From assembly GCA_023053575.1 (NCBI GenBank), contig JAKZAP010000022.1, positions 13,992,518 to 14,056,517 of the forward strand: 64,000 nucleotides of DNA, written 5' to 3'. The DNA is from Branchinecta lynchi. Taxonomy: Eukaryota > Arthropoda > Branchiopoda > Anostraca > Branchinectidae. The notes under the pieces were generated by a model, which saw only the letters and a list, made by a program, of their open reading frames with translations, was not told the DNA's origin and ran no database searches. Shown here in pieces: positions 50,982-63,384 of the stretch (position 1 is its first letter; each line of letters begins with the position of its first letter). The position numbers and the translations under genes are program-made.

Positions 50982-51351
50982 TTAAAGGACCCCTCGCACT
51001 ATTTACTCTTCAAATTACAGTATCTTAAAATTTTGAATACTTTAAAACTATGCTATATATAACCAACGGTTTTGGCTGTTAGAAGCCTTTTCCGAGACCC
51101 GTTTACTTGTAGCGGAAAAAGGGAAACAACTTACATAACCGGGTTTTCTGATTGAACAACTTCTCGCAGACAACCATCAACAGCGTGATACAGATCGAAG
51201 GTAGACAGCCCAGCAAGTGAGAAAATCAGCGTGGTTTTGTTAGAGGTTGTTAGAATATACCGTACGAAACTGGGGTCTCCGTATTTAGAAATATTTGGAG
51301 TGATTATGGAAGTAGGTTGCATTAGTATTATAGGTAAGAGAGGTCCTTTAA
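50982..51351. mobile_element. piggyBac-like MITE, TTAA-bounded (copy 2)
   Basis: TTAAAGGACC at the left, GGTCCTTTAA at the right. Reverse-orientation relative of 4681-5057. Confidence 0.65.
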
Positions 51352-54300
51352 GCTTTATTCTTTACTTTACTAAATTCGAGCATTACGAAAGAAATCCATG
51401 GAGAGACGCAGGTATAGCTTCCAAGGGTCGACTCAAATCGGGAAAGGAAGGGCACACTGCACGAGGAACGAGTAGGTTACTAAACCGGGAACGCGTTCTA
51501 AAAACAGGACTGACGCACTAAAATCGAGAACGTTACACCAGGAGCAACACTACTAAAAGGGAGAGCGATGCACCGTCATTCCTTCTCTTAGCAGGATTGT
51601 CCGTGCGGCGCTCCTGTGTATTTTCTTGGTGAAAATATTTGGAAAGTCACACTTTATGTGACCGTTTTCGAGCTTCTAAAGTGACAGTGAAAGATAGTTT
51701 TAGGCTTGTGACATTCTTGACATTCTCTGCCAAAGTGACATTCTGGACCAATATTTTGTAAACCGAGTTCCTCCTGCAACGGGGAACAAAGCGTCAAAGA
51801 ACACTGCCCCTTGTCGTGCGTGGGTCTACTTGACTAAACAAAAAAGGTACACGACTATTGGAACATGGATCGTGCAAGTGAATAATTTGGAACTCATACC
51901 CAAACGCTAGATCCCTCGGGTCAACTAAAACTGGAACGGAAGGGCACGTTGCATGAGGGACGCGTACTAAAAACGGGAACGACATACTAAAAATGGTTTT
52001 CACCATCGTGTAAAGCATGTCTTTTTACCCCATAATGGACTATCACATTAGCTGTTTAAAAATTTCTTGTTTGTTCCGTAATCTGTACCCCTGCCCCACC
52101 CACAAATGTAGGGCTACAAACCCCATCTACGAACTTGACCTTACCCTTGACGTAAAGAATCCTCAAACCAATTTTCATCAAAATATCTCATTCCCTTCGA
52201 GAGTTATCGCGCTAACAGACGGACAGACGGACAACTTTTGTGATATCATAGGTATCCCTCCACTTACGTTTTGAGATCCCCAAAAAGGTACACGACTACT
52301 GGAACAGGGATAGTACAAGGGAATGATTTGGAATTCGTACCCAAACCAGCCACTAGACCACTTGGATCAACTAAAACCGGAACGGAAGGGCACGGTGCAC
52401 GAGGAACGCGTACTAAAACCGGGAACAACTTACTAAAACGGGGAACGCTGCATCAGGAGGAACACTACTAAAAGCAGAGCAAAATAACTCTAGAGAGTAA
52501 TGTTCAACATTTGAAAAAGTGACACGCAGTCAAACCGCAGCTCCACTAGAGGACACGAACATCCCTACTGAAACTCAACCAGTCGTTAACGAGCACTGGC
52601 TCTGATCTGATGCTCGATGTTTGCACCGCACCTTAGCCTTGCTAGAATTTTCTACGTCCGCCACTGAACACACGAACAGGGCGGAGCTGCGACGGAGGCC
52701 CGTCTTTTATGCATGGGAAGGATAGGTCTTCGCATTACTCCCTACAGTTATTTTGCTCTGACTAAAAGGGGGAATGATGCCTCGTCGTTCCTTCTTCTAG
52801 TGGCTTGTTTGAGTACGAGTTGCAAATCATTCCCTTGTACGATCTCTTTTCTAGTAGTCGCGTTCTTTCTTTTAATCGAGTAGACCCACGCACGACAGGG
52901 CAGTGTTCATTGAAGCTTGGTTCCCTGTTGCAGAAGGAACCAGGTTTGCCAAACATTTTTGGCCGAGAATGTTACCTTTTTAGCCCAACAGTGTCTCTCA
53001 TTGTCATTTGGAAATTCGAGAAGGGTCACGTAGTTGTGACTTTCGAGACATACCAACAAAATAAACAAGAGCGCCGTAAAACCAATCTGCAATCTGCCAT
53101 TTCCACTTTGGGATGTCGGTGAAGCAGTCGGAATCGCGTAAGCGGTTGTTTTACTGTTCGCTTTTGATAATATCCCGATTCACCGAAGTAGCATATATAC
53201 AGCTATTCCGAACATTTAGTCAGGACCTATTGCGCCAGCAGTCATGCATGAAATTTGGAAAAAATATCCTAAATAACTGTGGCCTAGAGGGCGGCTCAGA
53301 CAGAATTCCGAAAGTGCGTGAATTCGTTTGCAAAGGACCCGTCGCACCTATGTCAATACAAATTACTTCCGTAATCGCTCCAATATTCTTAGACCGGAAG
53401 ATCCAATTTTCATACGGTCCATTCTGAAACCTTAGAGCACAATGGGCATTAACTATGCTTTAATTTTTATAAAATGCTCCACTCATACACATTTCCGACT
53501 TCCACTAGATAGCGCTTCAAAAATAAGTCGTTTTCTTGTTATCGCTTGTCATTGACTCTTCGGCACATCGGCGAAGACGATTTCAAAGCATGGCATTGCA
53601 AGGCGCGGAAATTCAAAAACTTCGGCCGTGTACGAAAATCAATCGTTTTGTAGAGTGATGAGAGTGCCATGGCTAAAGTTTTGCTTTCTGGATGTAAAGT
53701 TACAACACTGCCAAAAATGAACAAATATAACCGAACTACTTGCAGCTGATTCCAGAGCTTACAAGGAATCCTCAGTTAACACCGTTAATACGAATATTTG
53801 TCAACAATACAAATAATCCGGAAATATAATAACAACGAATAGATAAGAAAAAAGAAACGCCGCTTATATTTGTCGAAGCTAGTAAATCGGAGTATGGCAG
53901 TCAGTCAAAAACGTCGTAAGGATATACTAGCGGAAATAAGTTGGGGAGGAATCTGCTGATTTTTGTTGTAACATTGTATTCTAGGGGGTGATACTGTGGT
54001 ATCATAATTGTTTGATGTGCCCATTGAACTTTAAGGAATACATTGATTTTCAAACTTCCCTTGTTTCGTAATTTTCGATGCGTATCATCCTCTCGACATT
54101 TTTTTGCAAGAAGCTCCGCCATCAGTAAACCGGTTATGTAATTTTCCTGGTTTTGCTAGAAATCAATGGGCTTGGTTTCACAGAACTCGAATTATCATAG
54201 TTATATTAATCAACGAAATTAAACTTATTATTTGTTTAATATAACATGTTGTAGAAAAGTAGGCCTATTCGGTGCGAAATTATTTTCTTATATCATTATC

Positions 54301-54463
54301 AGTAATTGAAGTTTTTTCTTATTTAAGTGTAATAGGTAAATTGCTATATTATTTTGAAGCTAATGCGGTTCTTCTTTCCGAGTTTTACGACAATTAGTAT
54401 AAATGCCAGAAGTGTGTATAGTTGTAGAAAAGCTGTATTTGAATGCAGTAGTTATTAGGGCCT
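51352..54463. other. Repeat-rich intergenic DNA
   Basis: Related, diverged segments at about 51400-51560, 51830-51990, 52290-52480 and, inverted, 52740-52930 share GGAACGGAAGGGCAC, TACTAAAA.CGGGAAC and AGGTACACGACTA phrases. A right-end copy of the GGGATCCC element lies at about 51985-52281. Old relatives of the TTAA MITE are at about 53330-53430 and 53950-54180. No gene is supported. Confidence 0.5.
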
Positions 54464-54584
54464 ATTTTTCACGGCACTGTCTAGGGAACCGGGAGTCGTA
54501 CTTTATGTAACCAAACCATATGAGCTGCGATTCTGGAATCGGACTTCATTGACTAACGGAAACTTGTATGTGCTGGCTCCCGTT

Positions 54585-56068
54585 CAGTGTTGCCGCCCAA
54601 CCAAAATTAAGTTTACTAAACTCCGGAGATTTTTGTTACTAGATTTTACTAAAATTTACTAACTCGAACAAAAATTTCTCGGCTGTCGCAGCGTCACGTG
54701 CATAACGTGCATAAATACACTCCAGAAGTTTTTTTTGGATGAGAGCTACAACCAAGAAGCGAAACCAATTTTTTACTAATCGACTGGTACCGCTATGGAA
54801 CTCCCTCAGTCAAAACACTGTTTTGGCAGATAGTGTGGAGGCCTTCAAGTCATCGGTTGACAAAGACTGGACTCGGAAGCCCTGGAAAACTGCATGGGAT
54901 TCCCAAGATGCGGTCCTCTCCATCCATCACTAAGCAAGCGCACGACAGGATTATCTTTCGCTGGCAAGTGCGATTTAAGGTAATTTAAGGTAATCGAAAG
55001 AGAGTTAAGTTTCGAGGCACTGATTTTGAGTCACATCTCTGATCCGTAAAGAAAGCACAAAAATATATTCGACCACGGACTTGGTTATAAAGAGCAGAAA
55101 CGTCACCAATGAGGGGCACGCACCCTCATAATATTGTATACATATCGGTAAAGAAAATATGAATCGGCGCGAAGCGCCGCGACTTTTCTACAGACAGTCG
55201 ATTCTTTCTTTAAATAGGTCAAAATATCTTAAAGTTTAACTGAACAGGCAACTTATTTTTACATCTTAGATTCAAATACATTGAATTATTACAACACCTA
55301 TTGGGGATTTTCATTCTGTCCACAGTAGTCTTCAGTAGGGACGTTGGGAATGTGGACGCTTTCCCATGGTGAATCCGTCCACAATTTGCCCGCGAAAATC
55401 ACTGCACTATCACTATCACTAGCTAGCACTAGTTTTTGGCACTGCAGACTGCAGACACTTCTTTGTTTATTTGATACACAATTTATTTACTCGTTTGCTG
55501 CTGGTATTGTTGCCAAATGTTCCAGGCACCATAGAGATATCACAAAACGGGAAGAGCGGCAAGCACAATGGGATAATCGATTATTTGGAAATATCAGAAA
55601 AACAAACTAACGCTTTTTCATCGGGTTTTCAAGATTATTTAAGCGAACAAGTGATGGGTAACTAGACTGTCGTGTCCTAGCCCTTTTCGGTTAAACTTTA
55701 AATAAAGTCGATTTTTCTGAAAACAGTTGGTTCGTTCGTTTTCATCAAAGACTAAAGACCTAGCACAATGGTCAAAGAACTTTGATCCTTGGTATGGTTA
55801 ACAGAAGAAATTGAGAACTGTCGCTCCTGCCTCGGCATGTGTATGGGGTCAGCTGCAGAAAATTAGGAGCAAGAGTGGATCCTAATATCTCAGTACATTT
55901 CCTACGAATTCGTTAAAAATTACACAACTTCTGGGTCGGACCATTTTTTTTTTTTCTAGAAATTGTGATTTTTGTCCAGATTAGAATGAGTTTTACTAGA
56001 TCCCCTATATTGACTAGATTTTTTTTTTTACTAGATCTAGTAAAATTTTACTGCCGGTGGCAACACTG
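54585..56068. mobile_element. hAT-like element nested in the foldback element (1,484 bp)
   Basis: Ends CAGTGTTGCC and GGCAACACTG, with exact 8-bp duplications CTCCCGTT (54577-54584, 56069-56076). No transposase. It contains a LINE fragment and repeats like those near 19150. Confidence 0.87.
54739..54933 (+). pseudogene. LINE ORF2 C-terminal fragment inside the hAT-like element
   Basis: The 64-codon frame FFTNRLVPLWNSL...SVEAFKSSVDKDW is the usual C-terminus of CR1/Rex-type reverse transcriptase proteins. It is a captured or nested fragment. Confidence 0.6.
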
Positions 56069-57358
56069 CTCCCGTTCCGGTAGTAAGTGGAAATAGCTCA
56101 CGGAATCTTCATTGCACCAGCTTCTCGTCCGGTAGTCTCACGGAATTGTGTACGCGAAAGCTCGGGAGCCGGTAGCTGATACCGGAAACTGTATAATTGG
56201 AGCTTGTGTTCCGGTAGTGTCTACATGGAATATAGAACTCACGGAATAGTTTGGATGAGAGCTAGGATGCCAGGATTTTCACTGACTTAAGTTGTGTTTT
56301 TTTTATTCACTTTTGTTTCGTCAAAGTTTGTAGTTTGACTCTTGTTTTGTCTTACTTGCGTTTTATCGAGTTCTAGTTTCCGAAAAGTCAAACTACACCA
56401 AACTACGTCGGCGAGGTAGTTTGTTGTTTGAGCTCTGTAGTCTTAGGAACGAAACTACAGGAAATGGAATGGACAAATAAAATGGCTCTTAAGCGAAACT
56501 AGGCCGAAACTACATAAAAAAAAACGTAACTTTAGAGAAAATAACATGGGAAAAAATCCACTACCGGAACCCCTATATTGAGAGTACCGGTAACAATAAC
56601 TATTTGGTTGAAAATGACCAGCTCACGGACACAGATGGCTACGGGCTAGGGTTCCGGCAGTGCCATTTTTTTTTTTTTTTTTGGCAGACTAGGAAACCGG
56701 AATTGAATATTTTTAAGTCACTGTTTTTAGCTCGCATGTTCAAAAATATTAATTTTTTGGCACCAACGGAACCCTAGCCCATTGGAGATGGGTTCCGTGA
56801 GCTAATAATATTTGCTACCCGAACCCAAAGTGTCTGTGAGCTCGTAACTATCATTTTTGGCACTACCACACCCCTGGCCAATAGCCATCTGTGTCCGTGA
56901 GCTGGTCATTTTCAACCATATAATTTTTGCTACCGGCACCTTAGCTCTCAATATATGGGTTCCGGTAGTGGATTTTCCCCATATTATTTTCTCACAGTCA
57001 GTGAAAATCCCGACATCCTAGCTCTCATCCAAACTATTCCGTGAGTTCTATATTCCATATAGACACTAGAGGAACGCAAGCTCCAATTTCACAGTTTCCT
57101 GTATCAGCTACCGGCTCCCTAGCTTCTGAGTACACAATTCCGTGAGACTACCGGACGAGAAGCTGGTACGATGAAGTTTCCGTGAGCTATTTCCACTTAC
57201 TACCGGAGGGGGAGCCAGCACATACAAGTTTCCTAGTCAATGACGTCAGATCCCGGAATCGCAGCTCATATGGTTTGTTTTCCGTGAGATCTACCGGTTC
57301 CGTAGCCCTTAGAACACACAGTACGGCTCCCGGTTCCCTAGATAGTGCCATTTTTCAC

Positions 57359-57734
57359 AGCTTAATGACCTAGATGATGAAGCTGTGCTATTTTTGGAGG
57401 TTCGGGCGACCTTAGAACAGTCAGTGAGTCGGCAAAGGGCTGCCAGCTCTAAAACCCGTCCGTACAGTCGCTAGTGGGCGTTGTCAGTGTTAGGTGTAGT
57501 GATAACCTAACGTAGTTATTTCGAGGAACTGACGTAGCATTAGCATTACGTAGTGATTTCGCACTATGCCAGCGCAAGATAATTTATCTGAAAATAGAAG
57601 GGACAGGAGAACTGTACGCACGTGTGTGATCTTCTGAGATTGAGACATTTATCCGTGATAACAGGGAATCTAAATGAACTAGAATGTATTTTTCAAGATA
57701 ACTAGCCCTTTGTACACATCAAATTCAAATTTGT
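57359..57734. other. Intergenic DNA, no gene seen
   Basis: Nothing recognised. Confidence 0.3.
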
Positions 57735-58956
57735 ACACATCAATTCACCCGGAATTCGGCAAAAACCGGAACATTTGTGAAAAATAAAAGTTTAATCTGA
57801 AGTGGATAAGAGGATCAATCTTGGGATAAAGAGACATGCTTAACACGTATATGGAAATTATTTTTCGCCGGACAAGCAGTTCGCCCAGAATCCGGCCACA
57901 GCCGGAATTTTTTTAAAGTGAAAGTTTTATTTGAGCTTGATTAGATGTTCGATTCAGGGGTATAGTAAGAATACATGACAATCATTTTCCACCCCGACAT
58001 ATAATTCGGCCCGAACCGTCATTTCCCGAACTCGAACCGAATAATCGTTTTCCATCCAGCCAAAACCGGAAAATTTGTTTAAGTAAAAGTTTTATTTGAA
58101 CTTGATTAGACGTTCGAATCAGGGGTATAGTAAGAAGATATGAAATAATTTTCCACTCAGACATATAGTTCGCTCGGAGTCGGGCTGAAACCGAGAAATT
58201 TGTTATAAGTAAAAGTTTTATCTTTAGTTGATTAGAGGTGCGATGAAGTGGTAAGGAGGCACGCTGATTCCGTATATGTACATTATTTTCTCGTCGGACA
58301 AATCGTTCACCCGGAATCCGGCTAAAGCCTGAAAATTCGTTAAAAGTTAAAGTTTTATTTGAAAAAAAAAAAAAAAAAAAATTCTTTGAGCCCAAGCTGA
58401 CTTTGAAACATTTATTCAAACAATGTTTGCAACGGATACGTCAGCTATGATTTTTCATCAGCGATATTTCGGCCCTTCTTGGCAAGGGTCCTCGTCAGGG
58501 TCCTCGTCAACAAACCTGTAATCATTACAGGTTTGTTTCCTTCCCCGAAGTTGAACCAAAAGATTAACAGCCTGACGAGGACCCTTGCCAAGAAGGGCCG
58601 AAATATCGCTGATGAAAAATCATAGCTGACGTATCCGTTGCAAACATTGTTTGAATAAATGTTTTATTTGAAGTTGATTAGATGCTTGATATAGGGTGAC
58701 GGAGAATTCCTTTTTGAGATTTTTTTTTAAGGACAAGTAGTTCGACGAGAATTCGGCAGAAACCGGAAATTTGGCAAGAGTAAGGCAGTTGGAAGTTTTG
58801 ATCAAATCAATTTCCTCAAAGTATATATAACGTATAAGACGCCTTAACCTGTTTCTAACTGTTAACAGTACAAATTTTCAACGAGTCTGGCGAAGACCGG
58901 ATATCTACAAGATCCAATTGTCTGGACCACATATGAAATTTTTGGGATCCCATCTA
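57735..58956. mobile_element. Inverted relative of the GGGATCCC minisatellite element
   Basis: Diverged units with CCGGAATCCGGC and AAAGTTTTATTTGAA phrases are the reverse complement of the units at 11020-12055; TGGGATCCCA is at 58943-58952. It is interrupted by an A/T run and an inverted repeat at 58390-58665. Confidence 0.6.
58400..58664. repeat. Inverted repeat with hammerhead-ribozyme-like core (Penelope-like?)
   Basis: Arms of about 95 bp (about 58405-58499 and 58570-58664) are near-perfect complements. On the plus strand the right arm has CTGACGA (58572-58578), a stem formed by 58579-58599 and GAAA (58600-58603), the order of a hammerhead core. The left arm carries the same on the minus strand. 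Penelope-like elements often carry such cores in inverted or tandem terminal repeats. Confidence 0.5.
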
Positions 58957-59126
58957 AACCTTTGGTATTGTTTAATTAGTGCCAACTAACTAGTAATCTT
59001 GTGGTTTCTCGGCAGGTTAATTCTATTAGTTGTGTGCTTTTGTTTAAATACAGATAAATGAAACTGAAAACGGTCCACACTACATTATTACAAACTTTGC
59101 CGTGTGAGTAATTTTCAGCTAATCAG

Positions 59127-59206
59127 CTTATCACGTGATCTTGAGTTCTTGGGCGAGGTCTTTTCAAACTATAAAACGTGCAGATTCTGTCTTAGACGAC
59201 ATCAGT
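59127..59206 (+). promoter_or_regulatory. Core promoter of cuticle gene 4
   Basis: TATAAA at 59170-59175, TCAGT at 59202-59206, and the shared upstream block. Confidence 0.85.
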
Positions 59207-59257
59207 TTTCCGCTCTTGTGTCAGGAATAAGCATCAGCTAAGAAACAAAAACATAAC

Positions 59258-62200
59258 ATGAAGGTAAATAGTTGGTTAACATGTATATTTCAGATTAAGC
59301 AGAAACATCACTATAAAAATTAGAATTCAAAGCTCCTCGGAACAGCTTGAAATCTAAGGAGTGTGAAAATAAACAGCATGCTTGAATTTACAAAATCTGT
59401 TCGTGCCTACATCTCATTGCTTGAAGTCATTTTGAAAAATATTTAAAATTATTATTAATTATACAAAAATAATTTAAGTTAAATTTTAAAAACTGGTGAG
59501 ACAAAAATACTATATAATACAAGGAACGAAAATTCAAATAATTGGATCTTGTCCTGCTCTGTATATTGCTTCTTTGGAAACCTTTCTAAATTTCGGACTA
59601 CCTTGCTTTCCTTTTTCGACTCGAAAACACTCAAAATGTGAACGATAATTAAGAAATTAAAATTAGCTTAGATCCAAATGTCTCACGTTTCATTTGACAC
59701 ACATGATGAAATCAGCTTCGTTAAATTTCACCTTCAACTTCAATTTCTTTGTTTAATTTCGTCTTCTAAGATCACGCCGTAATGTTTATTTTTAAATGCT
59801 CTTCTTCTGCGATATTTCGGACGATTGGAAAGTAATGCAAAACTGCTGCGATACTTCGATTTCGGACTTATTTCCCCCTTAGAGATTGCAAAACCAACTG
59901 AACAATAAGAGGCAAAAGATAAAAAATTCATACAGTATTTAAAGCACAACTCTTACTAGAAATGATCATTTGCCCACGAAAGGGATCAGAAAGAAAGTTT
60001 TCCAAAAATACCATTACTTTCCACCTTAAATTAGCGATTTTTCTGTTAGTGCTTGTCGACACTATCCAGCCTTCCTGCTCTCCGACGCGGCGGGCGGGAG
60101 CAAAACGTTTGAAAACTGAACGAGCCGAGGTTAAAAAGTTGGAAAACTAAGCAAATAAAAGAAGTAAAAAACAGAAGGTTCTCATATCCTCACGTTTGAA
60201 ACAGTTGTCAGCGGACATTAAAGACTCCGACAAACTTTGCTTTGCGTGAACGGGCAGAACTCGATGGCCGAAAAAGCGCTAAAATTCGTAGGCACAAAAC
60301 GAAGCAATGGAGAAAGGTGGGGATTTTAGAAGCTTATTATTCGACAAGGGAGCTATGTATTTTATAAAAGGCAGAATAAGCAAGAGGGGTCCTTTAAGCT
60401 TTAGTTTGACTTCACCTTACTTATATTATTGCTTGAGCTCAGTACTCTATTTATGCGTTTAGCTATCTTTTGCTGTCGTTGTAGATTTTGTGTTACTTCC
60501 GTATTTCTTGTTAAGAGTTCATTTAGTTTCACTATAAAGTTTCTCCGAGAAAAGATTAATGTTAACTGCAGTATTTGCTACTGGGAATAACCTTATCTCT
60601 ACTGGGATAAGATCAATCCGAAATAGAAATAATCTTATTCAGATTCAGATTCAGATATTTTTTACTTCGCAAAACAAAACACAACTACATTATACAAAAA
60701 ACTCAACAACCACATGAAAGACAAAACTCCTGTGGGTGGCTGTTTCTTCTAACCACCTTTTAACTTAAAATATTCAGTAAATAATAACAGGAAAACTACT
60801 CTAATATTTACAAAAAAAAAAAAAAAAAAAAAAGAGGTAAAGAAAGAAAGTAAAAAAAAATGATTCCCTCGTCACAACCTTCCCACCACCCCATCATCTC
60901 ACCTCCCCCCACCCCACCTCCTCACTCAAGACTACATCTTATCTCAGTAGAGGCAATATTAATCACAGTAGCAAATACTGCAAGATTTTTTTGTACAGTG
61001 TTTTTTTCGGGTATGTACTGTGCAAATGCCTTATTACTAGGCTTCATGTGAGAAATTCGTTCATTCATTCATTCATTCACTCCGCGTAAGAAACTAGGTT
61101 GAATCGCCGTACTTTTGGGCATCGTTGAAGATTACACGACGTCCTTACAATAAACTAAATGGAGAGGGAGGTCAGACGACTTGGAGGTGACGACTTGCGC
61201 TAGGAAACTGACGAACAAGGGACCCGCGAGTTCATTCCATCTGCACGACTAATTAGGTCAAATATTTTCAGGGATTCATCGCTATCGCTTTCCTCGCCGT
61301 CGCGGCTGCAGCTCCTCAATACCCCAAGCCTGCCTACCCAGAGTACAAACCAGCATACAAGGCTGACTACAAGCAAGATGTAAGTATCCTCAATACTCTA
61401 TATGACTAAGTCCAAAACATGCCAGTGATTGTCAGGAAGAAGGAGTAAACGTGTCCGTAACGACTCAAACTCAATTACTCAAATCTTGAGCCAGCGCAGC
61501 TGTGACACCGTTTCTTCCGTTCTTCCGCAGGTAGACGGAGATTCTGCATGGGAAGGGAGAGATAGTCATCAAGTGTATTCCTATAGACATTCAAGTATAA
61601 ACATACTTGCCCGAACTTCTCCTAAAAGCATTCCTAAAAGATATATTTCCGTAGCATGTGACACAATCAATGGTGTCACTGCCCCCAGGATCCCGTGGGC
61701 AAGCAGTCTTTTTTCTCAAGAGAGGAAGTTGGACTACACAGTATTTCCCCACTGTCAATTCTTGAAATTGGGTAATGCTTTCTGCTGCATTAAAGCTTTC
61801 CCCTTGGCCTTTACTTATCTTGATTAATCTCGCAAGGGCGCGGAGTACCACAAGGTACAGTTCTAGAAGTAACGTAGCCCAAGTCTAGAAGAACAATCCT
61901 TTTGCACCGTTTGCACCGTTTGCACACCCTTTCGCACATCAGAATCATACCTGCTTTAACCGGATCAGCTGGCTTTCGCGTAAATTAACCAATAATAAGG
62001 TTTGTTGTAATTGAGTAATAAGTAAATAAGTAATTTATTTCTGACCCGACATTTGAAAAGTGGAGTATGTAAAATAAAATTGAAGAATTAACTAAAACAT
62101 AACAAATACAATACACAATTCTTCATCCATCGTCCAGAAAAGAATGTAGAGTGTCATGTGCTCGCTGGGCCCTGTTGTCGATGATTTTTGGCAGAGCCAC

Positions 62201-63304
62201 CACATAAAATACACCGTTGCACCTTACATAATTAAACTAAACTTTCTGTTATAAAGAACGCTTCAGGTACATATTTACAAACTTCCACGATTAAGTTCGG
62301 GTTCGTCGATTTCAGGATACCGGGAAGCAAATTCCGACCCACCCCCAACAACTTTTACCCGCACATGCGACAGCGCTTCTCACTTTAAACTATGACATCG
62401 AGGCTGGACTCGAATGGACACATTTGTTATAGAAACAAGAGACGAAAACGAAGTTTGCAGTCTGATGGACTTGCCCCCAGATGGCTTATCAGGCTTATAA
62501 CCCGGAGTTTCGGTATCGGGGTTTCGGAGGGTCGCCGTTTTTTTGTACCAGGGGGTTTTTCACCACCCTGTTCATCAGTCCCAGTAGAGAAGTCTGGTGG
62601 AGATGGCCGTTTTTTTGTTTGTATTTTACCCGGAACCCGGTTTATCAGTCTCAGTAGAAGAACGCAGAGACCACGAGTGACACGCGCCACGCAATATATG
62701 ACAGTGTAACGAGCAGAAATGAAACGCGACCAAATCAAAGAGACTGCAAGGGGTTTAACCTGCCTCCGGTATAGCGAGAGGTGATCGACAGATCATGGGC
62801 CCTTGCTGATATGTTTTATTAGACGTAGCGGAAGTTGCTAAATAGTCGGCTACTTCTTAGGACAGAGCCCATAACCACGACATTTCATTCCAGTATGCCG
62901 CAACACCATACGACTTCGCCTGGGCCGTGAAGGACGACTACACCTACAATGACTACAAGCACCAGGAGACCTCTGACGACAAGGGATACGTCAAGGGAAG
63001 CTATCAGACCCTCCTCCCAGACGGCCGTGTCCAGACTGTCTCATACACCGCTGATGACTACAACGGATACGTCGCTGATGTCCAGTACTCCGGCGAGGCT
63101 AAATACGACTACAAACCAGCCTACAAGCCATCCTACCCAGCACCAGAATACAAAGCACCAGCTTACCCTACCCCCGCATACCCCGCCCCAGCATACAAGG
63201 CACCAGCTTACCAGGCACCAGCATACAAGGCACCTGCTTACCCCGCTTACAGGGCGCCAGCATACCCTTCATACACCCCAAGCTACCCAGCACCGAAATA
63301 CTAG
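59258..63304 (+). CDS. R&R cuticle protein, gene 4 (three exons)
   Basis: Secreted chitin-binding cuticle protein, 174 residues. Exons 59258-59263, 61272-61379 and 62894-63304, phase 0. Exon 2 has the same signal peptide as gene 1. Exon 3 begins YAATPYDFAWAV and carries the R&R domain with DDYNGYVADV; one tail repeat reads YRAPAY instead of YKAPAY. The polyadenylation signal is at 63379-63384. Both introns are long (2.0 and 1.5 kb) and hold repeats, including an interrupted TA-type MITE. Confidence 0.93.
60530..61000. mobile_element. TA-type MITE, copy 3, interrupted by a retroposon
   Basis: Left half starts at 60530 (CACTATAAAGTTTC), right half ends GTACAGTG at 61000. A 297-bp insert at 60639-60935 is flanked by ATCTTAT on both sides (60632-60638, 60936-60942). 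Confidence 0.7.
60639..60935 (-). mobile_element. Short retroposon with (ATCTGA)n tail
   Basis: Read on the minus strand it ends in ATCTGAATCTGAATCTG. An internal poly-T/poly-A tract is at about 60810-60832. The 7-bp duplication supports target-primed insertion. It is a SINE or a short LINE 3' end. Confidence 0.6.
61380..62893. other. Intron 2 of cuticle gene 4
   Basis: Includes a LINE-type tail at about 62008-62190 related to 2513 and 14500. No internal gene is supported. Confidence 0.4.
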
Positions 63305-63384
63305 ATAGCTTCATTATGATTTGAAGTTTGCCTCAGATATTGTTGTTAATATTTTTTAGGTCGATATTTTTTGTACTGAATAAA

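Larger units (their letters stand above)
54473..57349. mobile_element. Foldback element with 9-bp duplication (Mutator-like)
   Basis: Long inverted arms run from both ends (GGCACTGTCTAGGGAACCGG at the left) almost to the centre. ATTTTTCAC stands on both sides (54464-54472, 57350-57358), an exact 9-bp duplication as made by Mutator-like transposases. The left arm is split by a hAT-like element at 54585-56068. Without it the element is about 1.4 kb and non-coding. Confidence 0.87.
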
